This document shows positions 1-5,362 of a stretch of DNA of 5,767 nt, one piece after another. This stretch comes from JAFAZI01 sp035501255 (GTDB taxonomy: Bacteria; Actinomycetota; Actinomycetes; JAFAQI01), in the NCBI GenBank assembly GCA_035501255.1, contig DATJWM010000075.1:1-5767 (forward strand), read 5' to 3'. The translations under genes and the position numbers were made by a program. Positions within the stretch are counted from its first letter, which is position 1; each line of letters begins with the position of its first letter. The notes under the pieces were generated by a model. The model did no database searches, was not told the origin of the DNA, and saw only the letters and a list, made by a program, of their open reading frames with translations.

Positions 1-642
1 GGAGGCTTCGTCGGAGTCGCCGAGGGCGCGGTGCAGCAGTTGGAGGGCGTCGGCGGTGAGGTCGTCGGTGTCGATCGGGTCGCCGTCGCTGATGCGGTCA
101 TCGAGCAGCCCGTCAATGCCGTGGTAGGGGATGCGGAACGCGACAGTCGGGTGACGTGCCTGGAAGGCGCCTGCGGTGGCGCCTTGGTCGATGTAGCCGC
201 CGATGAGGTCGATGACGCGGTGGTTGGCCTGCTTGCAGATGTCCAGCGCGGCGGCGTTGGCCTGGCCGTAGACGATGCGGTGCAGGTCGGCGTTCTCGAC
301 CGCGTGCGCGATAAGCGTGGTCATGATCTGATCGAGCGTCGCCCACCACTCGCCGGGCGACTCGGCCCGGTCCTCTAGGACCCGTTGGGTGATCTGCACG
401 ATCGCATCGACGTAGCGCTCCCACAGCGCGCCGAGCACGTGGTCCTTGGACTCGAACTGCCGGTAGAAGGTGCCCTTGCCGATCTGCGCGGCGGCGGCGA
501 GGTCGTCGATCGTCGCCTCCGCGAACCCGGTCGTGGCGAACACCTGGCGGGCGGCGGCGAGGATGTCGGCACGGCGGTCCTCCGGGCTCTTGACCACCCG
601 CCGGCGACGCGCCGGAGCCTCGGATGGGGTCGGGGTGGACAT
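1..642 (-). CDS. TetR-family transcriptional repressor (3' end cut by window edge)
   Basis: One-component repressor that probably controls the divergent MFS exporter. The minus-strand frame is open for 214 codons from the ATG at 642-640 to base 1 with no stop, so only the extreme C-terminus is missing (family members are usually about 190-220 aa). A basic N-terminal tail (residues 1-20) precedes the TetR_N domain at about 25-75: helix 1 reads ADILAAARQVFATTGF, followed by the helix-turn-helix ATIDDLAAAAQIGKGTFYRQF (through about 63) and the usual FxSKDHVL segment. The remainder is a mostly helical ligand/dimerisation domain with no recognisable substrate signature. The start is supported by an AAGGAGG site seven bases upstream. 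The head-to-head arrangement with an exporter and the twin operators between them are typical of a self-regulated efflux repressor. The inducer cannot be read from sequence. Family assignment is very secure; the regulatory target is inferred from position. Confidence 0.95.
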   Translation of the reverse strand, partial: MSTPTPSEAPARRRRVVKSPEDRRADILAAARQVFATTGFAEATIDDLAAAAQIGKGTFYRQFESKDHVLGALWERYVDAIVQITQRVLEDRAESPGEWWATLDQIMTTLIAHAVENADLHRIVYGQANAAALDICKQANHRVIDLIGGYIDQGATAGAFQARHPTVAFRIPYHGIDGLLDDRISDGDPIDTDDLTADALQLLHRALGDSDEAS

Positions 643-649
643 CGGGCGC

Positions 650-656
650 CCTCCTT
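650..656 (-). promoter_or_regulatory. Shine-Dalgarno site of the left TetR gene
   Basis: On the minus strand this reads AAGGAGG, seven bases before the ATG at 642. It is a near-ideal ribosome binding site and fixes the TetR start. No convincing -10/-35 pair for the minus-strand transcript could be resolved, although the twin operators lie upstream of it. Confidence 0.85.
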
Positions 657-699
657 CCAGATTGCTCGCGGGACCTCTGAAACGGTACCGCACACGTTG

Positions 700-712
700 A
701 CGGACCGTCCGT
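700..712. promoter_or_regulatory. Probable TetR operator, box 1
   Basis: ACGGACCGTCCGT is a perfect inverted repeat with 6-bp arms around one central base. The extended 16-mer GACGGACCGTCCGTCC (699-714) matches the second box at 14 of 16 positions. It lies directly upstream of the TATAAT element, where bound protein would block RNA polymerase. Assignment to the adjacent TetR protein is by position and symmetry, not by a known consensus. Confidence 0.75.
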
Positions 713-714
713 CC

Positions 715-720
715 TATAAT
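715..720 (+). promoter_or_regulatory. -10 element of the MFS operon promoter
   Basis: Perfect TATAAT sits between the two operator dyads. Transcription would start near 727, inside box 2, giving a leader of about 40 nt to the ATG at 767 (16 nt to the GTG at 743). No good -35 exists at 16-18 bp spacing. The TTGACG at 697-702 is only 12 bp away. The promoter may depend on its strong -10, or be weak without an activator. Confidence 0.65.
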
Positions 721-722
721 GG

Positions 723-735
723 ACTGACGGTCCGT
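723..735. promoter_or_regulatory. Probable TetR operator, box 2
   Basis: ACTGACGGTCCGT has 6-bp arms around one central base with a single mismatched pair, and differs from box 1 at two positions. The centre-to-centre distance from box 1 is 23 bp, about two helical turns, so two dimers could bind on roughly the same face. It covers the predicted start of transcription of the exporter gene. Confidence 0.72.
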
Positions 736-766
736 CCGATATGTGAGCGAGGTGCGAGCGAGCACG

Positions 767-2032
767 ATGACACTCTTAACGACCACGAACGACAGCACGG
801 CGAGGCGACCTGCCTGGCGGTTCTGGGCGGTCGGCTACAGCCTGCTGGTGCTGCTGACCGGGACGAACCTCGCGACCCCGCTGTATGGGACCTATGAGCG
901 GCTGTTCGGGTTCTCGTCGGTGGTCGTGACGGTGATCTTCGCCGCCTATGTCGCCGCGCTGATTCCGTCGCTGCTGATCGCCGGGCCGCTGTCGGATGCG
1001 ATCGGGCGGCGCGGTGTACTCGTCCCGGCGGTGGTCGTCGCCGCCGTGGGCACCGGTGTGTTCGCGCTGGCCGGCTCGACCGCCTGGCTGTTCGCCGGCC
1101 GTATCATCCAGGGCCTCGCCGTCGGTGCCGCGTCAGGCGCTTTGACCGCCGCACTGACCGAGACCGAGCCGCACGGCGACCACCGCCGCGCCGCGCTGCT
1201 GGCGACCGCCGCGTCGGTCGGCGGGCTCGGGGTCGGGCCACTGCTTGCCGCCGTCCTGGCGCAGTACGGCCCGGCCCCCCGGCGGCTGCCGTTCCTGGTT
1301 GAGATCGCCGCGCTGATCCCCGCGATCCTGGTCATGGCGACCCTGCCCGACCAGGGCTCACGCACTCGGTGGCGGCCCCGCCGCCCGCAGATACCTGACA
1401 CCGCCCGCCGCGTGTTCCTCGTCAATGGCTCGGCGAACTTTCTGGCGTTCGCGGTGATCGGCCTGTTCCTCGCCCTGATCCCGACCTACGTCGCCCGCCT
1501 GACCGACAGCGCCAACCTGGTGCTCGGCGGCGGCGCGGTCGCGGTCATGATCGCCTGCTCGGTCATCGCGCAGATCACCGCTCACGGCCGACGACCGGCC
1601 GCGGTCCAGATGATCGGGCTGTGCCTGCTCGCCACCGGACTGATCCTGCTCGCGCTCGCCGGCGCCGTGTCCTCGCTCGCGTTGTTGCTGATCGCGACCG
1701 CGATCGCCGGGGTCGGGCAGGGCCTGGTGTTCCTGGCCGGGGTCACCGAGGTCACCGCCGCCGCACCGCCCGAGCGTCGCGCCGACGTGCTCTCCAGCTT
1801 CTACGTGATCGTCTACCTCGGCGTCGGGCTGCCCGTGATCGGCGTCGGGTTCCTCGCCACCGCGATCGGGCTGCTGCACTCGGTGCAGGGCTTCGCGCTC
1901 GCCGTCGCCGCCCTCTGCCTCGCGCTCACCGTCGCCCATGCCCACCGCAACCGACGATCCACCCAACCCGCACGCGAGCGCGAGCGAACCGCGCCGCCAG
2001 GAACACCCGAGCAGGAAAGAGCGCCCCGATGA
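767..2032 (+). CDS. Major facilitator superfamily exporter (drug-efflux type)
   Basis: Polytopic inner-membrane transporter, probably a proton-coupled exporter of small hydrophobic compounds. It is 421 aa from this ATG, normal for a 12-helix MFS_1 protein. The first helix begins near residue 18. Motif A is at residues 73-82 (GPLSDAIGRR), in the loop between helices 2 and 3, and is followed by further hydrophobic helices. A motif-B-like GRIIQG is at 111-116 with glycine/alanine-rich helix after it. A long basic central loop (around TRWRPRRPQ) separates the two halves, and the C-terminal tail is hydrophilic and charged. An upstream in-frame GTG at 743 would add eight residues, but it has no Shine-Dalgarno site; a GAGGTG lies 12 bases before 767, so that start is preferred, though not certain. 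The stop overlaps the next start (ATGA). Control by the divergent TetR through the flanking operators is likely. Substrate is unknown. Confidence 0.93.
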   Translation: MTLLTTTNDSTARRPAWRFWAVGYSLLVLLTGTNLATPLYGTYERLFGFSSVVVTVIFAAYVAALIPSLLIAGPLSDAIGRRGVLVPAVVVAAVGTGVFALAGSTAWLFAGRIIQGLAVGAASGALTAALTETEPHGDHRRAALLATAASVGGLGVGPLLAAVLAQYGPAPRRLPFLVEIAALIPAILVMATLPDQGSRTRWRPRRPQIPDTARRVFLVNGSANFLAFAVIGLFLALIPTYVARLTDSANLVLGGGAVAVMIACSVIAQITAHGRRPAAVQMIGLCLLATGLILLALAGAVSSLALLLIATAIAGVGQGLVFLAGVTEVTAAAPPERRADVLSSFYVIVYLGVGLPVIGVGFLATAIGLLHSVQGFALAVAALCLALTVAHAHRNRRSTQPARERERTAPPGTPEQERAPR

Positions 2033-2532
2033 ACACCACCGACCTCGCCGCCGCCTACCAGCGGCTGATCGCCGCCGCGCAAGCGATCAGCGACGGCACA
2101 CCGCTCGATGCTGACCAGCGCGCGGACGTGGACTGGACCCTCTGCCACATCGCGCTCAGCGACCACATCCTCACCCAAGCCGCCAGACAAGTCCGCTCCG
2201 ACCGCCCCGAGACGACCGGGAAGATCGTCGTGGACAACCAGCCAGCGATGGACCCCGCAGCCATCGTCGCCATGACCGCAGTGACGATCCACCAAGACCG
2301 GATCGCGGCCGTGCGACAGCACGCCAACAGCCTGATCGCCGAACTCGACCAAACCCCCGATCAAACAGCCCACGCCCGGCTCACCCTCCGGTTCCACGAC
2401 AAGACCGGCCAGCACGTCGGCGACACCGACATGACCTGGGCAGACCTCATCGAACTCCGCACCCACCAGCACATCCCCGCCCACGCCACCCGGCTCGCCA
2501 GCTATCTCCCCGCGGCCAGAGCAAACGAATGA
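2029..2532 (+). CDS. DinB-like putative metal-binding protein, coupled to the exporter
   Basis: 167-aa soluble, mainly helical protein. No signal peptide or membrane segment is visible. The motif WTLCHIALSDHIL (from W36, with H40) resembles the W..H.A.SD helix of the DinB / mycothiol-dependent enzyme fold, and the C-terminal part holds H148-x3-H152 in THQHIPAHATRLASYL, matching the HxxxH that completes the three-His metal site in that fold. The length is also right. Known members include thiol-S-transferases and maleylpyruvate isomerases; no specific reaction can be claimed here. The start at 2029 is chosen because it gives the ATGA overlap with the exporter stop and has AGGAAAG upstream; the frame stays open far upstream, but only as a shadow of the exporter. 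Its position suggests it modifies, or senses, what the pump exports. Gene is certain; the DinB assignment is moderate. Confidence 0.72.
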   Translation: MNTTDLAAAYQRLIAAAQAISDGTPLDADQRADVDWTLCHIALSDHILTQAARQVRSDRPETTGKIVVDNQPAMDPAAIVAMTAVTIHQDRIAAVRQHANSLIAELDQTPDQTAHARLTLRFHDKTGQHVGDTDMTWADLIELRTHQHIPAHATRLASYLPAARANE

Positions 2533-2939
2533 CGACTCCCGGCGACACGATCAAAGAACAGAACAACGGCACGAGACCCGCTCCACCCGCCGTCCACGGC
2601 ATCGTCCGAGGCCACGTCGTCACCGCGGTCAGCGTGCTACGCACTCGTATGGCCGAGCCATGGACGTTCGACGCGCTGGCTAAGGAAGTCCACCTGTCCC
2701 GATCACAGCTTGTCAGGGCCTTCGATGCCACCGTGAACATGAGCCCGATGGCGTGCCTCCGCAAGTTGCGGGTCGAGCGTATGGCCCGGCTCCTTGTCTC
2801 CACGGACCTATCGGTCGCGGAGGCCGCCCGCTCGGTTGGCTGGACGGATCCGTTCTACGCAAGCCGGTGCTTTCACGCCCACAACGGAATCTCACCGACG
2901 GAATACCGGCGACGGCGGAGCGCGCCACCCGTCGGCTGA
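2529..2939 (+). CDS. AraC-family regulator, DNA-binding domain only
   Basis: 136 aa. After a polar N-terminal stretch of about 25 residues, nearly the whole protein is the tandem helix-turn-helix AraC domain: HTH1 at about 47-68 (FDALAKEVHLSRSQLVRAF) and HTH2 at about 95-116 (SVAEAARSVGWTDPFYASRCF). The family-typical SP at 72-73 (MSPMACLRKLRVERMARLL) and the terminal GISPTEYRRRR are both present. There is no cupin or other sensory domain, so it resembles the MarA/SoxS/Rob class of short activators, which act by abundance or through a partner. The start overlaps the previous stop as ATGA, implying translational coupling with the DinB-like gene; there is no strong Shine-Dalgarno site of its own. 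It may act on its own operon, whose promoter has a weak -35, or on distant genes. Target is unknown. Confidence 0.9.
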   Translation: MTTPGDTIKEQNNGTRPAPPAVHGIVRGHVVTAVSVLRTRMAEPWTFDALAKEVHLSRSQLVRAFDATVNMSPMACLRKLRVERMARLLVSTDLSVAEAARSVGWTDPFYASRCFHAHNGISPTEYRRRRSAPPVG

Positions 2940-2947
2940 CTGGCGGC

Positions 2948-3131
2948 TCACGGCACGACGATCCGGCGGACCGTGGCGGTCTGGCCGGTGAACATCGAGA
3001 GTGCCGTATCCGACGTTCTGCCCGGTCTCCGGCGCTTGGAGGATGCGATCCCCGCCGAGGTAGATCACGACGTGGTGCGGCACTGACTGGCCGGGATAGG
3101 TGTAGAAGATGATGTCCCCGTGGGCGAGCAA
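2948..3131 (-). pseudogene. NlpC/P60 peptidase remnant (5' truncated, frameshifted)
   Basis: The minus-strand frame reads LAHGDIIFYTYPG, then HHVVIYLGGDRILQAPETGQNV, which matches the central part of NlpC/P60 (C40) cell-wall endopeptidases: the GD(I/L)(I/V)F strand, the catalytic-His strand (H-V-x-I-Y-L-G) and the IxAPxTG segment. The upstream half with the catalytic Cys (DCSG-type motif) is absent; the frame has only a TTG at 3131 and then a stop at 3137-3135. Near plus-strand GAGAG at 2997-3001 the sensible reading jumps frame: another frame there gives SMFTGQTATVRRIVVP followed by a stop (2950-2948), a believable native C-terminus. One indel in that short CT repeat would explain it. The remnant is convergent with the AraC gene, eight bases away. 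In actinobacteria such peptidases occur as secreted hydrolases and in conjugative elements; which this was is unknown. Confidence 0.75.
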
Positions 3132-3147
3132 ACATCACCGCGTCGTT
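3124..3147 (+). repeat. Short direct repeat, copy 1 (border candidate)
   Basis: Contains GAGCAAACATCACCGCGTC. Twenty of 24 bases match the copy at 5182-5205 in the same orientation, and weaker similarity continues about 20 bases further right. The truncated end of the NlpC/P60 remnant falls inside it. It could be an attachment site, a mobile-element end or a degraded duplication; no transposase or integrase is visible. Confidence 0.5.
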
Positions 3148-3273
3148 GTCTCGTTGGCCACGATCGTAGTTGTGGTGGGCAGGAGCTTGACCGCTTGCCT
3201 CGGTCTTACGGCGCGCTGCCTCGCGTCATCGCGTGGCTTGACGTGCCTCTTTCGTGGGCTGCGAGCTTGGCAG
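3148..3273. other. Gap without recognisable gene
   Basis: No reading frame here resembles a known protein; the plus-strand frame running through is antisense to the ABM gene further on. Small dyads occur: GACCG/CGGTC (3189-3193 with 3201-3205), CGCG/CGCG (3222-3225 with 3230-3233), and GCTGC/GCAGC (3258-3262 with 3270-3274), the last touching the ABM stop. None has a T-tract, so at best a weak factor-dependent terminator for the minus-strand pair. Confidence 0.5.
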
Positions 3274-3597
3274 CTAGGCACGCTCGGCGGTGTGGATGAC
3301 CTCGCATTGGTGGGGGTCGAACTCGATCAGCCCGCTGAGCTGTTGGGCGATTCGTTGGAAGGCGGGTGATCGTTGCATGGCGGCGAGGTGCTGGGCGGTC
3401 TGCCATTGCAGATAGTTGACGACGCGGGTGCCGTCGAGGCTGCGGTGCACGGTGGCGGAGATGAACCCTGGTTGGTGGACGGCGAGGTTCTCGATGATCT
3501 CGATGTTGAGCTGTACGACCCGGTCCTGGTCGGCGGGTTGGCATCGGAACGTGTTGATGAACGTGGCGTAGGTCGCGTCGGGGTCGATCGTGGGCAT
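3274..3597 (-). CDS. ABM-domain (antibiotic biosynthesis monooxygenase family) protein
   Basis: 107 aa, the normal size for a single ABM domain of the dimeric alpha/beta (ferredoxin-like) barrel type. Visible hallmarks are the first strand and helix (ATFINTFRCQPADQDRVVQL), the HQPGFISATVHRSLDGTRVVNYLQW segment at about 41-65 (family pattern PGF-x-S-x-x-hhxS-x-D-G-x-x-hxxYxxW), and a helix with M-R/Q-SPAFQR near 74-82. Members oxidise aromatic polyketides or quinols without cofactor, or degrade haem; the substrate cannot be told. The ATG at 3597 has AGGGG about seven bases upstream, partly overlapping the stop region of the globin gene, with only 10 bases between the genes, so the two are almost surely co-transcribed and coupled. 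The pairing suggests a joint oxygen or quinone/NO-related reaction. Confidence 0.88.
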   Translation of the reverse strand: MPTIDPDATYATFINTFRCQPADQDRVVQLNIEIIENLAVHQPGFISATVHRSLDGTRVVNYLQWQTAQHLAAMQRSPAFQRIAQQLSGLIEFDPHQCEVIHTAERA

Positions 3598-3607
3598 CAC
3601 CGCACCC

Positions 3608-4072
3608 CTACGAGGCTTGGTTGGCGGGGTCGTTGTCGCCGGGCCAGGTCCATCGCGGGACTTCCCGCAGGGGATGGAGGTCGGCGTCGGCTGTGGCGTT
3701 GGAGTTCTGCATCGCGACTTGGGAGCCGAACTCGACGTGTTCGCGCACCGCCTGGCGAAACGGCTCGTCGGCGGGCATTCCGGCCTCGTCAAGGGCGGCC
3801 AGGTACAGCTGCACGAACCGGGCGCGCTGCTGCTCGCTGATGTGCAGGCCGCGGTGGACGTCGACGAGATGAGCGAAGCCCAGCTCGCGGGTGAAGCGGC
3901 CGGGGCCGCCGAAGGACTCGGCGGTGAACCAGGTCAGGTGATCGACGTGCTGGGGCTGGCCCTTACCGAACAGCGGGGAGAGCAGTGGGTCGGCCAAGAC
4001 CTTGCCGTAGAACAGGTCCTCCAGCCGGTGCAGGCCCTCCTCACCCCCGGCGTGCTCGTACAAGCTCGGCAT
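3608..4072 (-). CDS. Truncated haemoglobin, group II-like
   Basis: 154-aa haem protein of the 2/2 globin fold, presumably cytosolic, binding O2 or NO. The N-terminus SLYEHAGGEEGLHRLEDLFYGKVLADPLLSPLF is diagnostic (A/B helices; Y22 at the B10 position). The E-F region has the GGP turn (55-57). The probable proximal haem ligand is H73 (in DVHRGLHIS, aligned with RHAPFRIS of mycobacterial GlbO). The C-terminal extension with NS (123-124) and VPRWTW is typical of one actinobacterial subgroup. The position corresponding to the usual group II Trp G8 is F86, and the usual YWGG is SFGG, so it is a divergent member. The start fits the family; the nearest purine-rich stretch, AGGGG, is only one base from the ATG, so initiation may be weak or leaderless. 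It leads a two-gene unit with the ABM gene and is divergent from LysR. Confidence 0.92.
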   Translation of the reverse strand: MPSLYEHAGGEEGLHRLEDLFYGKVLADPLLSPLFGKGQPQHVDHLTWFTAESFGGPGRFTRELGFAHLVDVHRGLHISEQQRARFVQLYLAALDEAGMPADEPFRQAVREHVEFGSQVAMQNSNATADADLHPLREVPRWTWPGDNDPANQAS

Positions 4073-4144
4073 ACCCCTAACGGTGACCGCTGCCGGGGCT
4101 CAGAACAAGCATCGATCTCTCAACGGACTGTGTAGCCTTGCTTC
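4073..4144. promoter_or_regulatory. Divergent promoter region between globin and LysR genes
   Basis: 72 bp containing both start regions. Such short spacers normally hold the LysR binding site controlling the divergent genes. An ATCGAT palindrome (4111-4116) lies centrally, but I see no convincing long T-N11-A dyad, so the exact operator is unassigned. Confidence 0.55.
4133..4138 (+). promoter_or_regulatory. Putative -10 element for LysR (leaderless start)
   Basis: TAGCCT fits the actinobacterial TANNNT pattern and is preceded by TGTG. Counting seven bases on puts the transcription start exactly at the A of the ATG at 4145. There is no Shine-Dalgarno site upstream, so a leaderless mRNA is plausible. 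No clear -35 is seen. Confidence 0.45.
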
Positions 4145-5065
4145 ATGATCGAGTCTGGTGTCGAGTTGCGGGAGATCCGCACGTTCCTGGTGCTCGCCGA
4201 GGAGCTGCACTTCGGGCGCACCGCGGACCGGCTGCACATCACGCCGTCGCGGGTGAGCCAGACCATCCGCACCTTGGAGGCACGCGCCGGTGTCCGGCTG
4301 TTCACCCGGACCAGTAGGTCCGTGCGGCTGACCCCCGCCGGGGAGCAGCTGCGTGCCGCGGTCGTCGGGCCGTACCGGCAGCTTCACGAGGCCGTCAACG
4401 CCACCCGCCAGGCGGCCTCTGCGGTGGCCGGCACGGTGCGGATCGGCATGTACACCGAGTCACTCGGCGGCCCGCACCTGCTCGCGATCGTCGCCGCCTT
4501 CGAGGCCGCACATCCCGCAGCCGACGTGACGCTGAGCAATCTCGGCATGGGGCGGAACTACCTGGACGTGCTGCGGGCCGGCGAGGTCGACATGCTCGCC
4601 ACCCGGCTACCCGTCTCCGATCCCGACATCACGATCGGCCCGGTGCTCACCGACGAGCCGCGGGTCCTGCTCGTCGCGGCCACCGACCCGCTCGCCCAGC
4701 GAACATCGGTGACCCTGGAGGACTTCGCCGACCGGGCCGTCTCCGACGCGCCGGCGTTTCCGCGAGAAATGATGGACGCCCTGATCCCACCCGTCACACC
4801 CTCAGGCCGCCCCTACCGCCGCCATGTCAGCCAGAGCATCGAGCACATGCTGCTCAGCATCGCCGCCGGCAAGCAGGTCCACCTGACCGTGCCCTCGTTC
4901 CTGGACCACCACGCCCACCCGGCGATCACCAGCATCCCCATCACCGACCTCCCCCGATCGCAGACCGCCCTCGTCTGGCACGCCGCCAACACCACCCCCA
5001 ACCTCACCGCGTTCGTGCAGATCGCAACCACGATCCTTCAACACGACGACCACCTCGCCGCCTGA
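4145..5065 (+). CDS. LysR-type transcriptional regulator
   Basis: 306 aa, the standard LTTR length. The winged helix-turn-helix covers about residues 7-66: LREIRTFLVLAEELHFGRTADRL, then HITPSRVSQTIRTLE (recognition helix) and AGVRLFTRTSRSVRLTPAGE (wing). A linker helix runs to about 95, and the periplasmic-binding-like effector domain begins at GTVRIG (96-101), with subdomain crossing and a conserved-type ending. The likely role is sensing a small metabolite and controlling the divergent globin-ABM pair, as LTTRs commonly regulate the adjacent divergent gene. The effector is unknown. The start at 4145 places the HTH at the normal distance from the N-terminus, and there is no earlier suitable codon with a ribosome binding site. 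The stop is followed by non-coding DNA, so it is monocistronic. Confidence 0.94.
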   Translation: MIESGVELREIRTFLVLAEELHFGRTADRLHITPSRVSQTIRTLEARAGVRLFTRTSRSVRLTPAGEQLRAAVVGPYRQLHEAVNATRQAASAVAGTVRIGMYTESLGGPHLLAIVAAFEAAHPAADVTLSNLGMGRNYLDVLRAGEVDMLATRLPVSDPDITIGPVLTDEPRVLLVAATDPLAQRTSVTLEDFADRAVSDAPAFPREMMDALIPPVTPSGRPYRRHVSQSIEHMLLSIAAGKQVHLTVPSFLDHHAHPAITSIPITDLPRSQTALVWHAANTTPNLTAFVQIATTILQHDDHLAA

Positions 5066-5122
5066 CCCTCCCGAAGAGGCCAGCGAGCACCGATCACCGG
5101 CCGCGCACACTCGGGCGAAATC

Positions 5123-5185
5123 GGAGGTGGCGTTATGCCTTTTGGCGCATGGAAAGGATTCATTTACCACCGTGCTCGCAGGTGA
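5123..5185 (+). other. 16-codon ORF with ideal ribosome binding site (leader peptide or gene stub)
   Basis: GGAGGT at 5123-5128 lies six bases before an ATG at 5135, an ideal spacing. The encoded peptide is MPFGAWKGFIYHRARR, ending with TGA at 5183-5185 inside the second repeat copy. The codons are less GC-rich than the surroundings (TTT, AAA, ATT, GGA). It may be the 5' stub of a gene cut by recombination at the repeat, or a true small peptide; no homologue is recognised. Confidence 0.4.
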
Positions 5186-5205
5186 GCAAACGTCACAGCG
5201 TCTTT
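5182..5205 (+). repeat. Short direct repeat, copy 2 (border candidate)
   Basis: Contains GAGCAAACGTCACAGCGTC; 20 of 24 bases match the copy at 3124-3147 in the same orientation. Its left end is itself a small dyad (GTGA-N7-TCAC, 5182-5196). It overlaps the stop codon of the 16-codon ORF. The two copies bracket the haemoglobin-ABM-LysR block. Confidence 0.5.
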
Positions 5206-5362
5206 CGTTCGCTTGCCCGGTCGACCCTACGGCGGGGAATGATGGAGCCTGCCCGTGGTCGGGCTCGGGTGACTCTCAGAGTTCGAGTTCGAGCGCATCC
5301 TGGCCGCACCGACACTTCACCGTCGTCGATCAGCTTGGCAGGAGTGGACCAGCGATTGGGTC
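5206..5362. other. Gap without recognisable gene, with a small hairpin
   Basis: No frame on either strand resembles a known protein. The only structure seen is GCCCG-TGGT-CGGGC (5251-5264), a perfect 5-bp stem with a 4-base loop but no T-tract on either strand, followed by the dyad ACTCT-C-AGAGT and a tandem GTTCGA. A weak terminator is possible; the region otherwise looks like scar sequence. Confidence 0.4.

Noticed and set aside
697..702. TTGACG as the -35 of the exporter promoter
   Set aside because: Only 12 bp from the TATAAT, too short for normal sigma factor contact; it is mostly part of operator box 1.
741..746. ATG at 741 just before the exporter
   Set aside because: It is followed at once by TGA, so it cannot start the exporter; a role as a start-stop element has no support.
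31..897. Plus-strand ORFs at 31-378, 385-897 and 470-700
   Set aside because: They are antisense to the well-supported TetR gene and show no family signature.
1621..2028. Long upstream in-frame extension of the DinB-like ORF
   Set aside because: It is an arginine-rich shadow of the exporter gene in another frame; the ATG at 2029 fits the overlap with the exporter stop and the protein family.
1358..2484. Minus-strand ORFs under the exporter and DinB-like genes
   Set aside because: Low-complexity, Gly/Asp/Arg-rich translations typical of antisense frames in GC-rich genes.
3237..3256. Inverted partner of the repeat, making a transposon end pair
   Set aside because: Only TGACGT and scattered bases match the reverse complement; too weak to call terminal inverted repeats, and no transposase is present.
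5258..5300. tRNA-like segment with GTTCGA repeats
   Set aside because: GTTCGA resembles a T-loop, but no acceptor stem, anticodon arm or matching 3' end can be formed.
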